Shown piece after piece: positions 1-5,726 of a DNA stretch of 17,878 nucleotides. Numbering within the stretch: the first letter of the stretch is position 1; every line of letters begins with the position of its first letter. The stretch is from assembly GCA_013316495.1 (NCBI GenBank), contig WSMP01000018.1, forward strand, positions 1 to 17,878, given 5' to 3'. Origin of the DNA: Angelakisella sp. (GTDB lineage: Bacteria > Bacillota > Clostridia > Oscillospirales > Ruminococcaceae). Position numbers and translations under genes: made by a program. Below the pieces are notes generated by a model that was not told where the DNA came from, searched no databases, and saw nothing but the letters and a program-made list of their open reading frames with translations.

Positions 1-104
1 AGGAGCTGTTTGGCCGCCCAGCGGATAAGCGGAGGAAGCTCTATAACGGCATGGTGAAATGCCAGCTTTATATGTACTTTCCCAAAAATAAGGGGAGACA
101 ATAG
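1..104 (+). CDS. 3' end of an unrecognised gene (5' partial)
   Basis: An open frame enters from the left edge (codons in phase with position 3) and ends at a TAG at 102-104. The 33 visible residues are basic and aromatic, including KRRKLYNGMVKC and LYMYFPKNKGRQ near the C-terminus. I do not recognise the family. The composition and the neighbouring decayed gene suggest accessory DNA. It could also be a chance open frame, since only 33 codons are visible. Confidence 0.4.
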   Translation, partial: ELFGRPADKRRKLYNGMVKCQLYMYFPKNKGRQ

Positions 105-187
105 ATGAGCCGCTGATTTTGTGGCGGAGGTGCAACAGGGGTGCTGCAAAACGGCCGCAAATCGCATCTTAAAATTAGGGAGATTTT
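105..187. other. Short spacer, no gene seen
   Basis: This 83-bp spacer separates the left-edge frame from the decayed gene. It holds a three-codon ATG frame (105-116) that cannot be a gene, and a GGGAG Shine-Dalgarno-like run at 178-182 just before the following reading frame. I see no promoter or terminator in it. Confidence 0.5.
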
Positions 188-673
188 ATTGGACAGCGTA
201 TAAAACAATTTGCCGATGGTTCTTTTTTGGAATACGACCAAGGAAAATTTGATGAATGGTGTGTTTACTTAACAAGGGGCAGCGGTGCTCCATATGCGCC
301 GAAAGATAAGGACTATTTCAAGCAGCTACAGCAGTACGCCAGAGAGTACGGCACAAAACGTATTTATGGTGATTATGTGTAGGTCTACGCTTTAGTTGGT
401 AAATCTGTTAAACGGGAAGATCTTGATTATATCACTTCTATATCCCAAGGCTATGCCAAAGATGCCGTAGAAATAGATATACTATATTCAACGCTCTATC
501 TGGCGATGATCGCCGAGGAGCGAAAGGAAAACACCCATCTTGGCAAGCGAATTAAGCGTCTTGGAATCCATGTGTTGCTTATGGAGGGCAAAGATGTTAA
601 CTACGCAGCAGACTTCATGCGTAGGATGGGATGGAGAGAGATTGACAAGTTGTGTAAAGAGAGAGGATTTTAA
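188..673 (+). pseudogene. Decayed accessory gene with in-frame TAG (unrecognised family)
   Basis: A continuous reading frame runs from ATT at 188 to TAA at 671, interrupted only by TAG at 380-382 (codon 65 of 162 counting the terminal stop). The N-terminal part begins IGQRIKQFADGSFLEYD and the second part contains LYLAMIAEERK, LGKRIKRLGIHVLL and a C-terminal WREIDKLCKERGF. Both halves look like authentic coherent protein, so this is one gene of about 161 codons broken by a nonsense mutation. An SD-like GGGAG (178-182) sits 5 nt upstream of the ATT. No ATG, GTG or TTG is available in frame before the conserved-looking residues, because an in-frame TAG lies at 176-178; the start codon therefore also seems degraded, or is a rare ATT start. 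Base composition is more AT-rich than the dcw genes, consistent with acquired DNA. Function unknown. A sequencing error or TAG read-through cannot be excluded. Confidence 0.65.
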
Positions 674-698
674 GGGAAGATACAGTAAGACATAAAAG

Positions 699-733
699 AA
701 AAACCGCCTAACCATTTAAGTTAAGCGGTTTTT
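699..733. terminator. Bidirectional rho-independent terminator
   Basis: The left arm AAAAACCGCCTAA (699-711) pairs with TTAAGCGGTTTTT (721-733) around a 9-nt loop, with one C/A mismatch in the stem. The A-run on one side and T-run on the other allow termination in both directions. It would end the decayed gene on the plus strand and tRNA-Pro on the minus strand, whose CCA end lies 4 bp away. Confidence 0.85.
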
Positions 734-737
734 CATC

Positions 738-813
738 TGGTCTGAGTGAGGTGACTTGAACACCCGGCCTCTACCACCCCAAGGTAGCGCGCTACCAACT
801 GCGCCACACCCAG
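738..813 (-). tRNA. tRNA-Pro (anticodon GGG)
   Basis: On the minus strand a full cloverleaf can be drawn: acceptor CTGGGTG with CACTCAG, D-stem GCGC/GCGC, anticodon stem CTACC/GGTAG with loop TTGGGGT, and T-stem GGGTG/CACCT with loop TTCAAGT. The loop places GGG at positions 34-36 with G at 37, as expected for proline. The discriminator base is A and the 3' CCA is encoded (738-740). It would read CCC and CCU codons. The gene has its own promoter and abuts a bidirectional terminator. Confidence 0.95.
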
Positions 814-826
814 AAACAGCTTAATT

Positions 827-855
827 ATAATACCACACCTGTTTCCAAAAATCAA
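827..855 (-). promoter_or_regulatory. Sigma-A-like promoter of tRNA-Pro
   Basis: On the minus strand, TTGATT (850-855) and TATTAT (827-832) are separated by exactly 17 bp, a short distance upstream of the mature tRNA 5' end at 813. An overlapping TATAAT (824-829) is an alternative -10 element. The region upstream is A/T-rich and is shared with the divergent tRNA-Gly promoter. Confidence 0.65.
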
Positions 856-909
856 GAGGTATTTTCTTTTTTTGCCAAAATTTTTTTTGAAAAAATCCCC
901 TTTCCAGTC

Positions 910-938
910 TTGACTTTTTTTCCATTTTGAGGGATAAT
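910..938 (+). promoter_or_regulatory. Sigma-A-like promoter of tRNA-Gly
   Basis: TTGACT (910-915) and GATAAT (933-938) are separated by 17 bp, placing the start site around 945, a few bases upstream of the mature tRNA at 954. A/T-rich sequence upstream (about 860-900) resembles an UP element. Confidence 0.75.
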
Positions 939-953
939 ATTAGCGTTGCCTGT

Positions 954-1027
954 GCGGATGTAGTTCAATGGCAGAATTCCAGCTTCCCAAGCTGGTTACG
1001 CGGGTTCGATTCCCGTCATCCGCTCCA
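954..1027 (+). tRNA. tRNA-Gly (anticodon CCC)
   Basis: The cloverleaf reads: acceptor GCGGATG with CATCCGC, D-stem GTTC/GAAT, anticodon stem CCAGC/GCTGG with loop TTCCCAA (anticodon CCC), and T-stem GCGGG/CCCGT with loop TTCGATT. The discriminator is T and CCA is encoded (1025-1027), as usual for glycine tRNAs in Firmicutes. It reads GGG codons, which are used often in this GC-rich genome. Confidence 0.95.
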
Positions 1028-1062
1028 CGGCGTAGCCGCCGAGGCGCGCCCTACACGGTCTT

Positions 1063-1090
1063 CGGCCTTGCTGGTCGAAGGCCGTTTGTC
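1063..1090 (+). terminator. Hairpin with short T-run downstream of tRNA-Gly
   Basis: CGGCCTT (1063-1069) pairs perfectly with AAGGCCG (1078-1084), followed by TTTGTCT. The T-run is short, so this may be a weak terminator or an RNA-processing hairpin in the tRNA trailer. A stronger terminator follows at 1138-1166. Confidence 0.45.
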
Positions 1091-1137
1091 TATTACCGAA
1101 AGATTTCGGCGTCAAAGCATTGGGCGCCGATAAGCAG

Positions 1138-1166
1138 AAAGACCAGTTTAGAGACTGGTCTTTTTT
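1138..1166 (+). terminator. Rho-independent terminator after tRNA-Gly
   Basis: GACCAGT (1141-1147) pairs with ACTGGTC (1154-1160) across a 6-nt loop, followed by six T residues and preceded by A residues. It separates the tRNA transcript from the rluA-type gene that starts at 1215. Confidence 0.85.
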
Positions 1167-1214
1167 GCTTGGAGCCCCAGGGTGCGGGGAAAAATTATTC
1201 CGGGAGGGGATGCC

Positions 1215-2171
1215 ATGAGAAGCTACACCATTGGGGAAAACGACTGCGGACAGCGTCTGGACCGGTTCCTTTCCAAGACAGTGCCCCTCCTGCCCCAGAA
1301 CCTTCTGTACAAATACCTGCGCCTTAAGCGAATCAAGGTGAACCGCAAGCGCGGTGAAGCCTCCTGCCGCCTGGCCCTGGGGGACCTGGTGGAGTTGTAC
1401 ATAAACGATGAGTTCTTTGCCGCCGACGGCCAGGAGAACGCCTTCCTTTCCGCCGGGGACCAGCTGGAAATCCTCTACGAGGACGAAAACCTCCTCCTGG
1501 TGGATAAGCCCGCCGGGCTGGTGGTCCATGTGGACAACGACGGGGCGGTGGATACCCTTATTAACCGCATCCTTAAATACCTGGTGGCCGCCGGTCAATA
1601 TGCCCCCCAAAGGGAGAATTCCTTCACCCCCGCCCTCTGCAACCGCATCGACCGCAACACCAGCGGCATCGTCCTCTGCGCCAAAAACGCCCCTACTCTG
1701 CGGGTATTGAACCAGAAGATTCGGGAGCGGGAGCTGACGAAGCGCTACCGCTGCCTGGTGTTCGGCGTCCCTTCTCCCGCCCACGGGGTGGAAAAGGCCT
1801 TTCTCCGCAAGGACGCCGCGAAAAACCAGGTGGAGATTTTCCGCCAGCCGGTGCCGGATGGCCGCACCATCATCACAGAATACTGGGTGCTGGATTCCCG
1901 AAAAGGGGTCAGCCTTTTGGAGGTGGACCTCCACACCGGGCGCACCCACCAAATTCGGGCCCATTTGGCCTACCTGGGCCACCCCCTGGTGGGGGATACC
2001 AAATACGGCGGACGGCGGCAGAACCAGGGGCTGCCCTTTCAGCATCAGGCCCTTTGCGCCTGGCAGCTTACCTTCGATTTCCCCACGCCGGCGGAGCATC
2101 TGGAGTACCTGCGGGGAAGGAGCTTCCAGGTGAAGGAGATTCCCTTCTCTTTGGAGGACTGCGGCTTGTAG
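1215..2171 (+). CDS. RluA-family 23S rRNA/tRNA pseudouridine synthase
   Basis: The 318-residue protein isomerises a specific uridine to pseudouridine in structured RNA (large-subunit rRNA for most RluA/RluC/RluD relatives; the exact target cannot be read from sequence). An S4 RNA-binding domain covers about residues 12-65. The catalytic domain follows, with LLVDKPAGLVVH (93-105), RIDRNTSG (144-151, catalytic Asp146) and GRTHQIRAHL (242-251). The length fits the family. The start at ATG 1215 is supported by GGGAGGGG 5 nt upstream (1202-1209). An in-frame ATG at 1182 lacks an equally good site. The downstream gene begins 9 bp after the stop, so the two are probably co-transcribed. The RIDRNTSG motif replaces the more usual RLD with RID, which still contains the Asp. 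Confidence 0.9.
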   Translation: MRSYTIGENDCGQRLDRFLSKTVPLLPQNLLYKYLRLKRIKVNRKRGEASCRLALGDLVELYINDEFFAADGQENAFLSAGDQLEILYEDENLLLVDKPAGLVVHVDNDGAVDTLINRILKYLVAAGQYAPQRENSFTPALCNRIDRNTSGIVLCAKNAPTLRVLNQKIRERELTKRYRCLVFGVPSPAHGVEKAFLRKDAAKNQVEIFRQPVPDGRTIITEYWVLDSRKGVSLLEVDLHTGRTHQIRAHLAYLGHPLVGDTKYGGRRQNQGLPFQHQALCAWQLTFDFPTPAEHLEYLRGRSFQVKEIPFSLEDCGL

Positions 2172-2180
2172 GAGGATGAC

Positions 2181-3407
2181 ATGGCACGTTATTCGGTTTC
2201 CGATAAAAATCGCTACGGCTTCCGGGACGGGCTGTACCAGACCATGGCCTGGATGGTTCTGGCCTTTATTGCGGTGGGTTTGGTTACCGAGCTGCTGGCG
2301 GGTCCTCTCTTTTACAGCCTGTACCGGGAGGAGAACACCCTGGGGCTGGGGGAGGTGGGGAATCTGCCGGAGCTGGATACGCCGGTGGCGGAATCCATCG
2401 CGGATATGGAGCGGCTGGGGCGGTTCACCCTGGTCACCACCGGCACCGTCCTCAAGTACGATACCATCAACGATCAGGGCACCATCTACCACCGGCTTAC
2501 CCTGCCCAGCGGGGAGCGGGTGGTGGCCCGTATCAACCAAAAGGCCCTCCAGGAAACCGATCAGGCAGGGGTTTACCGTCTGCCGGTGGGCTGCTGGAGG
2601 GAGTGGGAGGCGCCAGAGAAGGTGATGGTTTTCTCCGGCCTCCTGGTCACCAGCCACTACGTCGATATGTACGGGGATTACCGCGCTCTCCTGCCGGAAT
2701 GGGAGTTTGGCCATGCCTTGGGGATGCAGATGGGGATACTGGCCTTTTTGGCAGCCGGTTTTTACCACCGTTTTTCAGGGGTGCGCCAGGGCCGGTTTGC
2801 CCCTATCTTCCTGGACAAAACCGACCCCCTTCTCCCCAAAAACGACCTGGAGCTTTGGTGTGCCTCCACCTATGCCCTTCCCCTCCGGGCGCTCCCTGGG
2901 GCGGAGGGCTGGCCCCTGATTACCAGGTGCCACCGCACCCGGTCAGAGGTGGAAAAGACAAAGGCCGCTTTGGCGGGGGAGTGGGACGTTTATGATGCTG
3001 CCCAGGGGATAGAGGCTGTCCACCGCCTTAGCGAGCCATGGAGCTGGGGGGATGGTCCGGAGGGCGGCAACGCCGCCTGGGACCTTTGCCGGGCCAATCA
3101 GCTGCTGGGGATGCTGTACCACGCCGGAATGCTGGACCGGAGCACCCTGAACCAGGAGTTCAGCCGGGTGGGGAAGGTGATCCAGCAGCGCTTTTCCTCC
3201 TGGCAGGAGCTGACCGATGAATATTGGGCAGGCTGCCCCGCCAGAGCGCGTCCCTATTTGGAGGACCTTCTGCTGGATTTGCGCACCCAGCGCTGGGGCC
3301 CCTACTCCATCCCCTGGCGCACCGCTCTTTCCTGGTCCCCAGAAGGGGAAAGCGGGGAGGAGCAGGAGGTGAAAAAGATTTTGGGGCAGTACCGCCGGAC
3401 CTTTTGA
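2181..3407 (+). CDS. Two-pass membrane protein with C-terminal DUF1266-like domain
   Basis: A 408-residue protein of unknown function. Two hydrophobic helices are visible (about 22-47 and 177-195). Between them is a beta-rich stretch of about 130 residues (for example RFTLVTTGTVLKYD, LPSGERVVARIN) that would lie outside the membrane if both helices span it. The C-terminal third (about 222-380) resembles DUF1266 proteins: an LELWCASTYA start, a GEWDVYDAAQGIEAVHRL segment, then AAWDLCRANQL, a QQRFSSWQEL block and a conserved-looking WAGCP. DUF1266 has no established biochemical role. The start is ATG 2181 with GGAGG (2171-2175) 5 nt upstream. It follows the pseudouridine synthase by 9 bp and is closed by a strong terminator. 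The DUF1266 assignment is from memory of the family pattern; the outer domain is unrecognised. Confidence 0.75.
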   Translation: MARYSVSDKNRYGFRDGLYQTMAWMVLAFIAVGLVTELLAGPLFYSLYREENTLGLGEVGNLPELDTPVAESIADMERLGRFTLVTTGTVLKYDTINDQGTIYHRLTLPSGERVVARINQKALQETDQAGVYRLPVGCWREWEAPEKVMVFSGLLVTSHYVDMYGDYRALLPEWEFGHALGMQMGILAFLAAGFYHRFSGVRQGRFAPIFLDKTDPLLPKNDLELWCASTYALPLRALPGAEGWPLITRCHRTRSEVEKTKAALAGEWDVYDAAQGIEAVHRLSEPWSWGDGPEGGNAAWDLCRANQLLGMLYHAGMLDRSTLNQEFSRVGKVIQQRFSSWQELTDEYWAGCPARARPYLEDLLLDLRTQRWGPYSIPWRTALSWSPEGESGEEQEVKKILGQYRRTF

Positions 3408-3463
3408 CAGGCTCCCTTTGCTGGATGGGAGATAGGAAAGAGACATCTTTTGCCTGCATCCCA

Positions 3464-3508
3464 ATGCCTCCCGCTGTAGTTTCTGTTCTACGGCGGGAGG
3501 GCTTTTTT
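3464..3508 (+). terminator. Strong rho-independent terminator
   Basis: CCTCCCGC (3467-3474) pairs with GCGGGAGG (3493-3500), and the stem continues inward with GTAG/CTAC after single-base bulges. T-rich sequence follows from 3503. It ends the pseudouridine synthase/DUF1266 unit and isolates the dcw operon promoter. Confidence 0.92.
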
Positions 3509-3524
3509 ATTCCCTTTTCCACGC

Positions 3525-3540
3525 AAGAACATATGTGCTT
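3525..3540. promoter_or_regulatory. Near-palindrome resembling a LexA (SOS) box, one mismatch
   Basis: AAGAACATATGTGCTT is a 16-bp palindrome with one mismatched pair. Its core GAACATATGTGC differs at one base from the Gram-positive LexA consensus GAAC-N4-GTTC. It lies about 86 bp upstream of the mraZ -35 box. The resemblance is seen; binding is inferred. Confidence 0.35.
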
Positions 3541-3562
3541 TTCGACGATTTTTCGCCGCAAA

Positions 3563-3590
3563 TTTCGTCATAATACCAAAGGTTTCGTCA
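3563..3590. repeat. Two TTTCGTCA direct repeats 20 bp apart
   Basis: TTTCGTCA occurs at 3563-3570 and 3583-3590, a spacing of exactly 20 bp (two helical turns), upstream of the mraZ promoter. A GACGA at 3544-3548 is an inverted partial copy. This could be a regulator site or chance; no known regulator is assigned. Confidence 0.3.
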
Positions 3591-3609
3591 ATCTCCCCAA
3601 AAGAAAAAA

Positions 3610-3621
3610 GAACATTAGTTC
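3610..3621. promoter_or_regulatory. Perfect-core LexA-like box GAAC-N4-GTTC beside the mraZ promoter
   Basis: GAACATTAGTTC matches the Firmicute LexA/DinR core GAAC-N4-GTTC and ends 4 bp upstream of the -35 hexamer at 3626. A repressor bound here could block RNA polymerase. LexA control is an inference from motif and position only. Confidence 0.4.
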
Positions 3622-3625
3622 AATG

Positions 3626-3654
3626 TTGCATTTATCCGCCAAATCGGTTATACT
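3626..3654 (+). promoter_or_regulatory. Sigma-A-like promoter of the dcw operon (PmraZ)
   Basis: TTGCAT (3626-3631) and TATACT (3649-3654) are separated by 17 bp, predicting transcription start near 3661. This leaves a leader of about 90 nt to the mraZ ATG. The start falls immediately before the MraZ-type repeats. Confidence 0.75.
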
Positions 3655-3666
3655 TTTTATTGTCAG

Positions 3667-3712
3667 TGGTGGAAAGTGGGTTAAAGTGGTTGAAAAGTAC
3701 GTTGAAATGGTT
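3667..3712 (+). promoter_or_regulatory. MraZ operator boxes (phased TGG repeats)
   Basis: TGGTG (3667), TGGGT (3677) and TGGTT (3687) recur with a strict 10-bp period, with GAAAG or TAAAG between them. A degenerate unit lies near 3698 and another TGGTT at 3708. This matches the described MraZ recognition pattern (TGGGN units separated by 5 bp, or AAAGTGG units with a 10-bp period) and lies just downstream of the predicted start site, so MraZ probably autoregulates the operon here. Confidence 0.8.
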
Positions 3713-3750
3713 GAAAAAACCTGAACCTTTCCGGAAGCGAGGTGGAATCG

Positions 3751-4170
3751 ATGCTCATTGGTCAGTTTGAACATACCCTCGACGCCAAGGGACGCATCAA
3801 CTTCCCCGCCAAATTCCGGGAGGATATGGGCAACCGCTTTATCCTCACCAAGGGCCTGGATAACTGCATCGCCGTCTACTCCCTGGAGGAGTGGGAGCGC
3901 TGGGAAAAGAAGCTCTCGGCCCTGCCGGATTCCAAATCCCGGCAGCTGAAGCGGTTCTTCTTCGCCAGCGCCACCGATGTGGAGCCGGACAAGCAGGGGC
4001 GCATCGTTTTGCCGGCGGTGCTGCGGGAATACGCTGGCCTGACAAAGGATGTGGTGGTCATCGGAGCCTCCGACCGGGCGGAGATTTGGGATGCGGCGCG
4101 GTGGGCCGCCGATAACGAGGATCTTACCTCCGACCAGATGGCGGAGCTGATGGACAGCTTGAATTTCTAA
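3751..4170 (+). CDS. mraZ: Transcriptional regulator MraZ
   Basis: A 139-residue DNA-binding protein of the AbrB/SpoVT-like double swapped-hairpin fold. It carries two copies of the DxKGR motif: DAKGRINFPAKFRE near residue 11 and DKQGRIVLPAVLRE near residue 77. In characterised bacteria MraZ forms ring oligomers and represses its own dcw operon. The start at ATG 3751 gives the usual MraZ N-terminus (MLIGQFEHTLDAKGR) and has GAGGTGG (3739-3745) 5 nt upstream; an in-frame GTG at 3742 lies within that SD and is less likely. It is the first gene of the operon, preceded by a good promoter and the phased boxes it should bind. The rsmH ATG is 24 bp downstream. Confidence 0.96.
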   Translation: MLIGQFEHTLDAKGRINFPAKFREDMGNRFILTKGLDNCIAVYSLEEWERWEKKLSALPDSKSRQLKRFFFASATDVEPDKQGRIVLPAVLREYAGLTKDVVVIGASDRAEIWDAARWAADNEDLTSDQMAELMDSLNF

Positions 4171-4194
4171 AAACGCAGGAGGAGGGAGAACGCC

Positions 4195-5118
4195 ATGGAT
4201 TTTTCTCATATTCCGGTTCTCCTTCCGGAGTGTTTGGAGGGGCTGAACCTCCGGCGGGAAGGGCTTTACCTGGACGGGACCGCCGGCGGCGGGGGGCATT
4301 CCTACGAGATTGCAAAACGCCTTACCACCGGCAGGCTCATCGCCCTGGATAAGGACCCCGATGCGGTGAGGGCGGCGGGGGAGCGGTTAAGCGGCCTCCC
4401 CGCCCAGGTGATAGAAAGCGACTACGCCGATATCCCCCAGGTGCTGGACAAGCTGGGGATTGACAAGGTGGATGGCATCCTTCTGGATTTGGGGGTCTCC
4501 TCCTACCAGCTGGATACCCCGGAGCGGGGCTTCTCCTATAGGCTGGACGCCCCCCTGGATATGCGGATGAGCCAGAAGGGCCCCAGTGCCTACGACCTGG
4601 TGAACAGCTGGGATGTCAGCTCCATGGCCCGGATCCTCCGGGAATTTGGAGAAGAAAGGTACGCCCTGCCTATTGCGAAAAAGATTTGCCGGGTCCGGGA
4701 GCAGAAGCCGGTGGAGACCACGGGGGAGCTGGTGGAGCTGGTAAAGGCTGCCATCCCGCCGGGAGCGCGGTATGAAGGGGGACATCCGGCCAAGCGCACC
4801 TTCCAGGCCATCCGTATCGCCGTCAACAGCGAGCTGGAAAACCTTTCCCGCTGCCTGGATGAGGCCTTTCAGAGACTTGCTCCAGGCGGCCGGTTTGTTA
4901 TTATCACCTTCCACTCCCTGGAGGACCGGATGGTGAAGCAAAAGTTTGCCGCTTACTGCAAGGGCTGTGTCTGCCCGCCGGATTTCCCGGTTTGTGTCTG
5001 TGGACACGCCCCGGAAGGGCGGCTGGTGAACAAAAAGCCCATCGAGCCGACCGAGGAAGAAAAAGAACGAAACAGCCGGAGCAAATCCGCCAAGCTGCGG
5101 ATTTTGGAAAAGCTGTAA
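4195..5118 (+). CDS. rsmH: 16S rRNA (cytosine-1402-N4)-methyltransferase RsmH
   Basis: A 307-residue SAM-dependent methyltransferase that modifies C1402 of 16S rRNA in the ribosomal decoding site (also called MraW). The SAM-binding DGTAGGGGHSYEIA motif is at about 27-40, ALDKDPDA at about 50-57, and DGILLDLGVSSYQLD follows, with FHSLEDRMVKQKF near the C-terminus. A Cys-rich block (CKGCVCPPDFPVCVCG) lies near residue 260, as is common in clostridial RsmH. The start ATG 4195 is preceded by AGGAGGAGGG. Length is typical. It is the usual second gene of a dcw cluster. Confidence 0.96.
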   Translation: MDFSHIPVLLPECLEGLNLRREGLYLDGTAGGGGHSYEIAKRLTTGRLIALDKDPDAVRAAGERLSGLPAQVIESDYADIPQVLDKLGIDKVDGILLDLGVSSYQLDTPERGFSYRLDAPLDMRMSQKGPSAYDLVNSWDVSSMARILREFGEERYALPIAKKICRVREQKPVETTGELVELVKAAIPPGARYEGGHPAKRTFQAIRIAVNSELENLSRCLDEAFQRLAPGGRFVIITFHSLEDRMVKQKFAAYCKGCVCPPDFPVCVCGHAPEGRLVNKKPIEPTEEEKERNSRSKSAKLRILEKL

Positions 5119-5144
5119 TTCAGGATATAGAACAGGAGGAGCCT

Positions 5145-5633
5145 ATGCGGAGCAGCGCCGCCAGAGTGTTGGAAGATTATGAATACAGCCGGGAATACCG
5201 GGGCGTCCGTCGGGAGCAGGCTCCCCGCCTGGAGGTAAAGGAGGGGAAAAGGCCGGATACAGGGGTTTCTCCGGTGCGCCTGCTTCTTTGCGTTATTCTG
5301 TTGGTGGCCCTCATCTCCCTGGCCATCTATAACAACATCATCATGGTGGAGCTGGGGGACCAGCTGAGCGACGCCAAGGCCCAGCTGGAGGTGCTCCAAA
5401 GTGAGGCGGTGGCCCTGCGCTCCAAAATGGAAAGCCAGTCCTCCACCCAAAACGTGGAGAACTACGCCTCCGCCACCCTGGGGATGGGCAAGGCGGATAA
5501 ATATCAAATCACCTACATGAATCTGGGAGGGGAGGGCTCGATCTACCGCACAGACAAAGCCCCGGACAAGGCCCCCTCCCAGATGTTGTTGCGGGGCTTT
5601 GATAATCTGATGGAATACATGAAGCTGCGGTGA
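5145..5633 (+). CDS. ftsL: FtsL-like septum protein
   Basis: A 162-residue single-pass membrane protein with a charged cytoplasmic N-terminus (1-43), one TM helix (about 44-66), and a coiled-coil-like segment (about 66-100, containing LGDQLSDAKAQLEVLQSEA). It ends with ENYASATLGMGKADKYQITYMNL and a polar tail. FtsL forms a subcomplex with DivIB and DivIC/FtsB and helps activate FtsW-PBP septal synthesis. FtsL diverges fast, so the call rests on topology and position between rsmH and the class B PBP. The start ATG 5145 has AGGAGGAG 3 nt upstream. The open frame extends upstream into rsmH, but no good start exists there. The polar C-terminal tail (about residues 129-162) makes it longer than the smallest FtsL proteins. 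Confidence 0.8.
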   Translation: MRSSAARVLEDYEYSREYRGVRREQAPRLEVKEGKRPDTGVSPVRLLLCVILLVALISLAIYNNIIMVELGDQLSDAKAQLEVLQSEAVALRSKMESQSSTQNVENYASATLGMGKADKYQITYMNLGGEGSIYRTDKAPDKAPSQMLLRGFDNLMEYMKLR

Positions 5634-5658
5634 ATAAACTGAATACGGGTTTCTATTT

Positions 5659-5687
5659 ATATTAAGAGGTCAAAAACCTCTTAATAT
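5659..5687 (+). repeat. Perfect 12-bp AT-rich hairpin between ftsL and the PBP gene
   Basis: ATATTAAGAGGT (5659-5670) pairs perfectly with ACCTCTTAATAT (5676-5687) around a CAAAA loop. No T-run follows, so it is not a standard terminator. It could be an mRNA stabiliser, a processing site or an operator dyad. It is AT-rich in an otherwise GC-rich operon. Confidence 0.75.
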
Positions 5688-5697
5688 GCTATATGGA

Positions 5698-5720
5698 GGT
5701 TCTCGGTTTTCGGTTCTCGG
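5698..5720 (+). repeat. 9-bp direct repeat GGTTCTCGG
   Basis: GGTTCTCGG occurs at 5698-5706 and 5712-5720, with a TTTTC separator. It lies between the hairpin and the PBP start; its significance is unknown. Confidence 0.6.
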
Positions 5721-5726
5721 AAGGGG
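5719..5726 (+). promoter_or_regulatory. Ribosome binding site that leaves the PBP start ambiguous
   Basis: GGAAGGGG ends directly against ATG 5727, too close for normal initiation. In-frame TTG codons at 5733 and 5736 lie 6 and 9 nt downstream of it, which is better spacing. The earlier GGAGG (5695-5699) is too far away. Confidence 0.5.

Noticed and set aside
996..2768. 590-codon open frame on the minus strand
   Set aside because: It covers tRNA-Gly, the pseudouridine synthase and part of the DUF1266-like gene in antisense, and shows no recognisable domain.
3224..3724. 166-codon frame through the terminator and mraZ promoter
   Set aside because: It crosses a strong terminator, the promoter and the MraZ boxes, and its first part is the out-of-frame shadow of the DUF1266-like gene.
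4953..5132. Extension of the ftsL frame upstream into rsmH
   Set aside because: The upstream codons overlap the intact C-terminus of RsmH, and the well-placed AGGAGGAG fixes the start at 5145.
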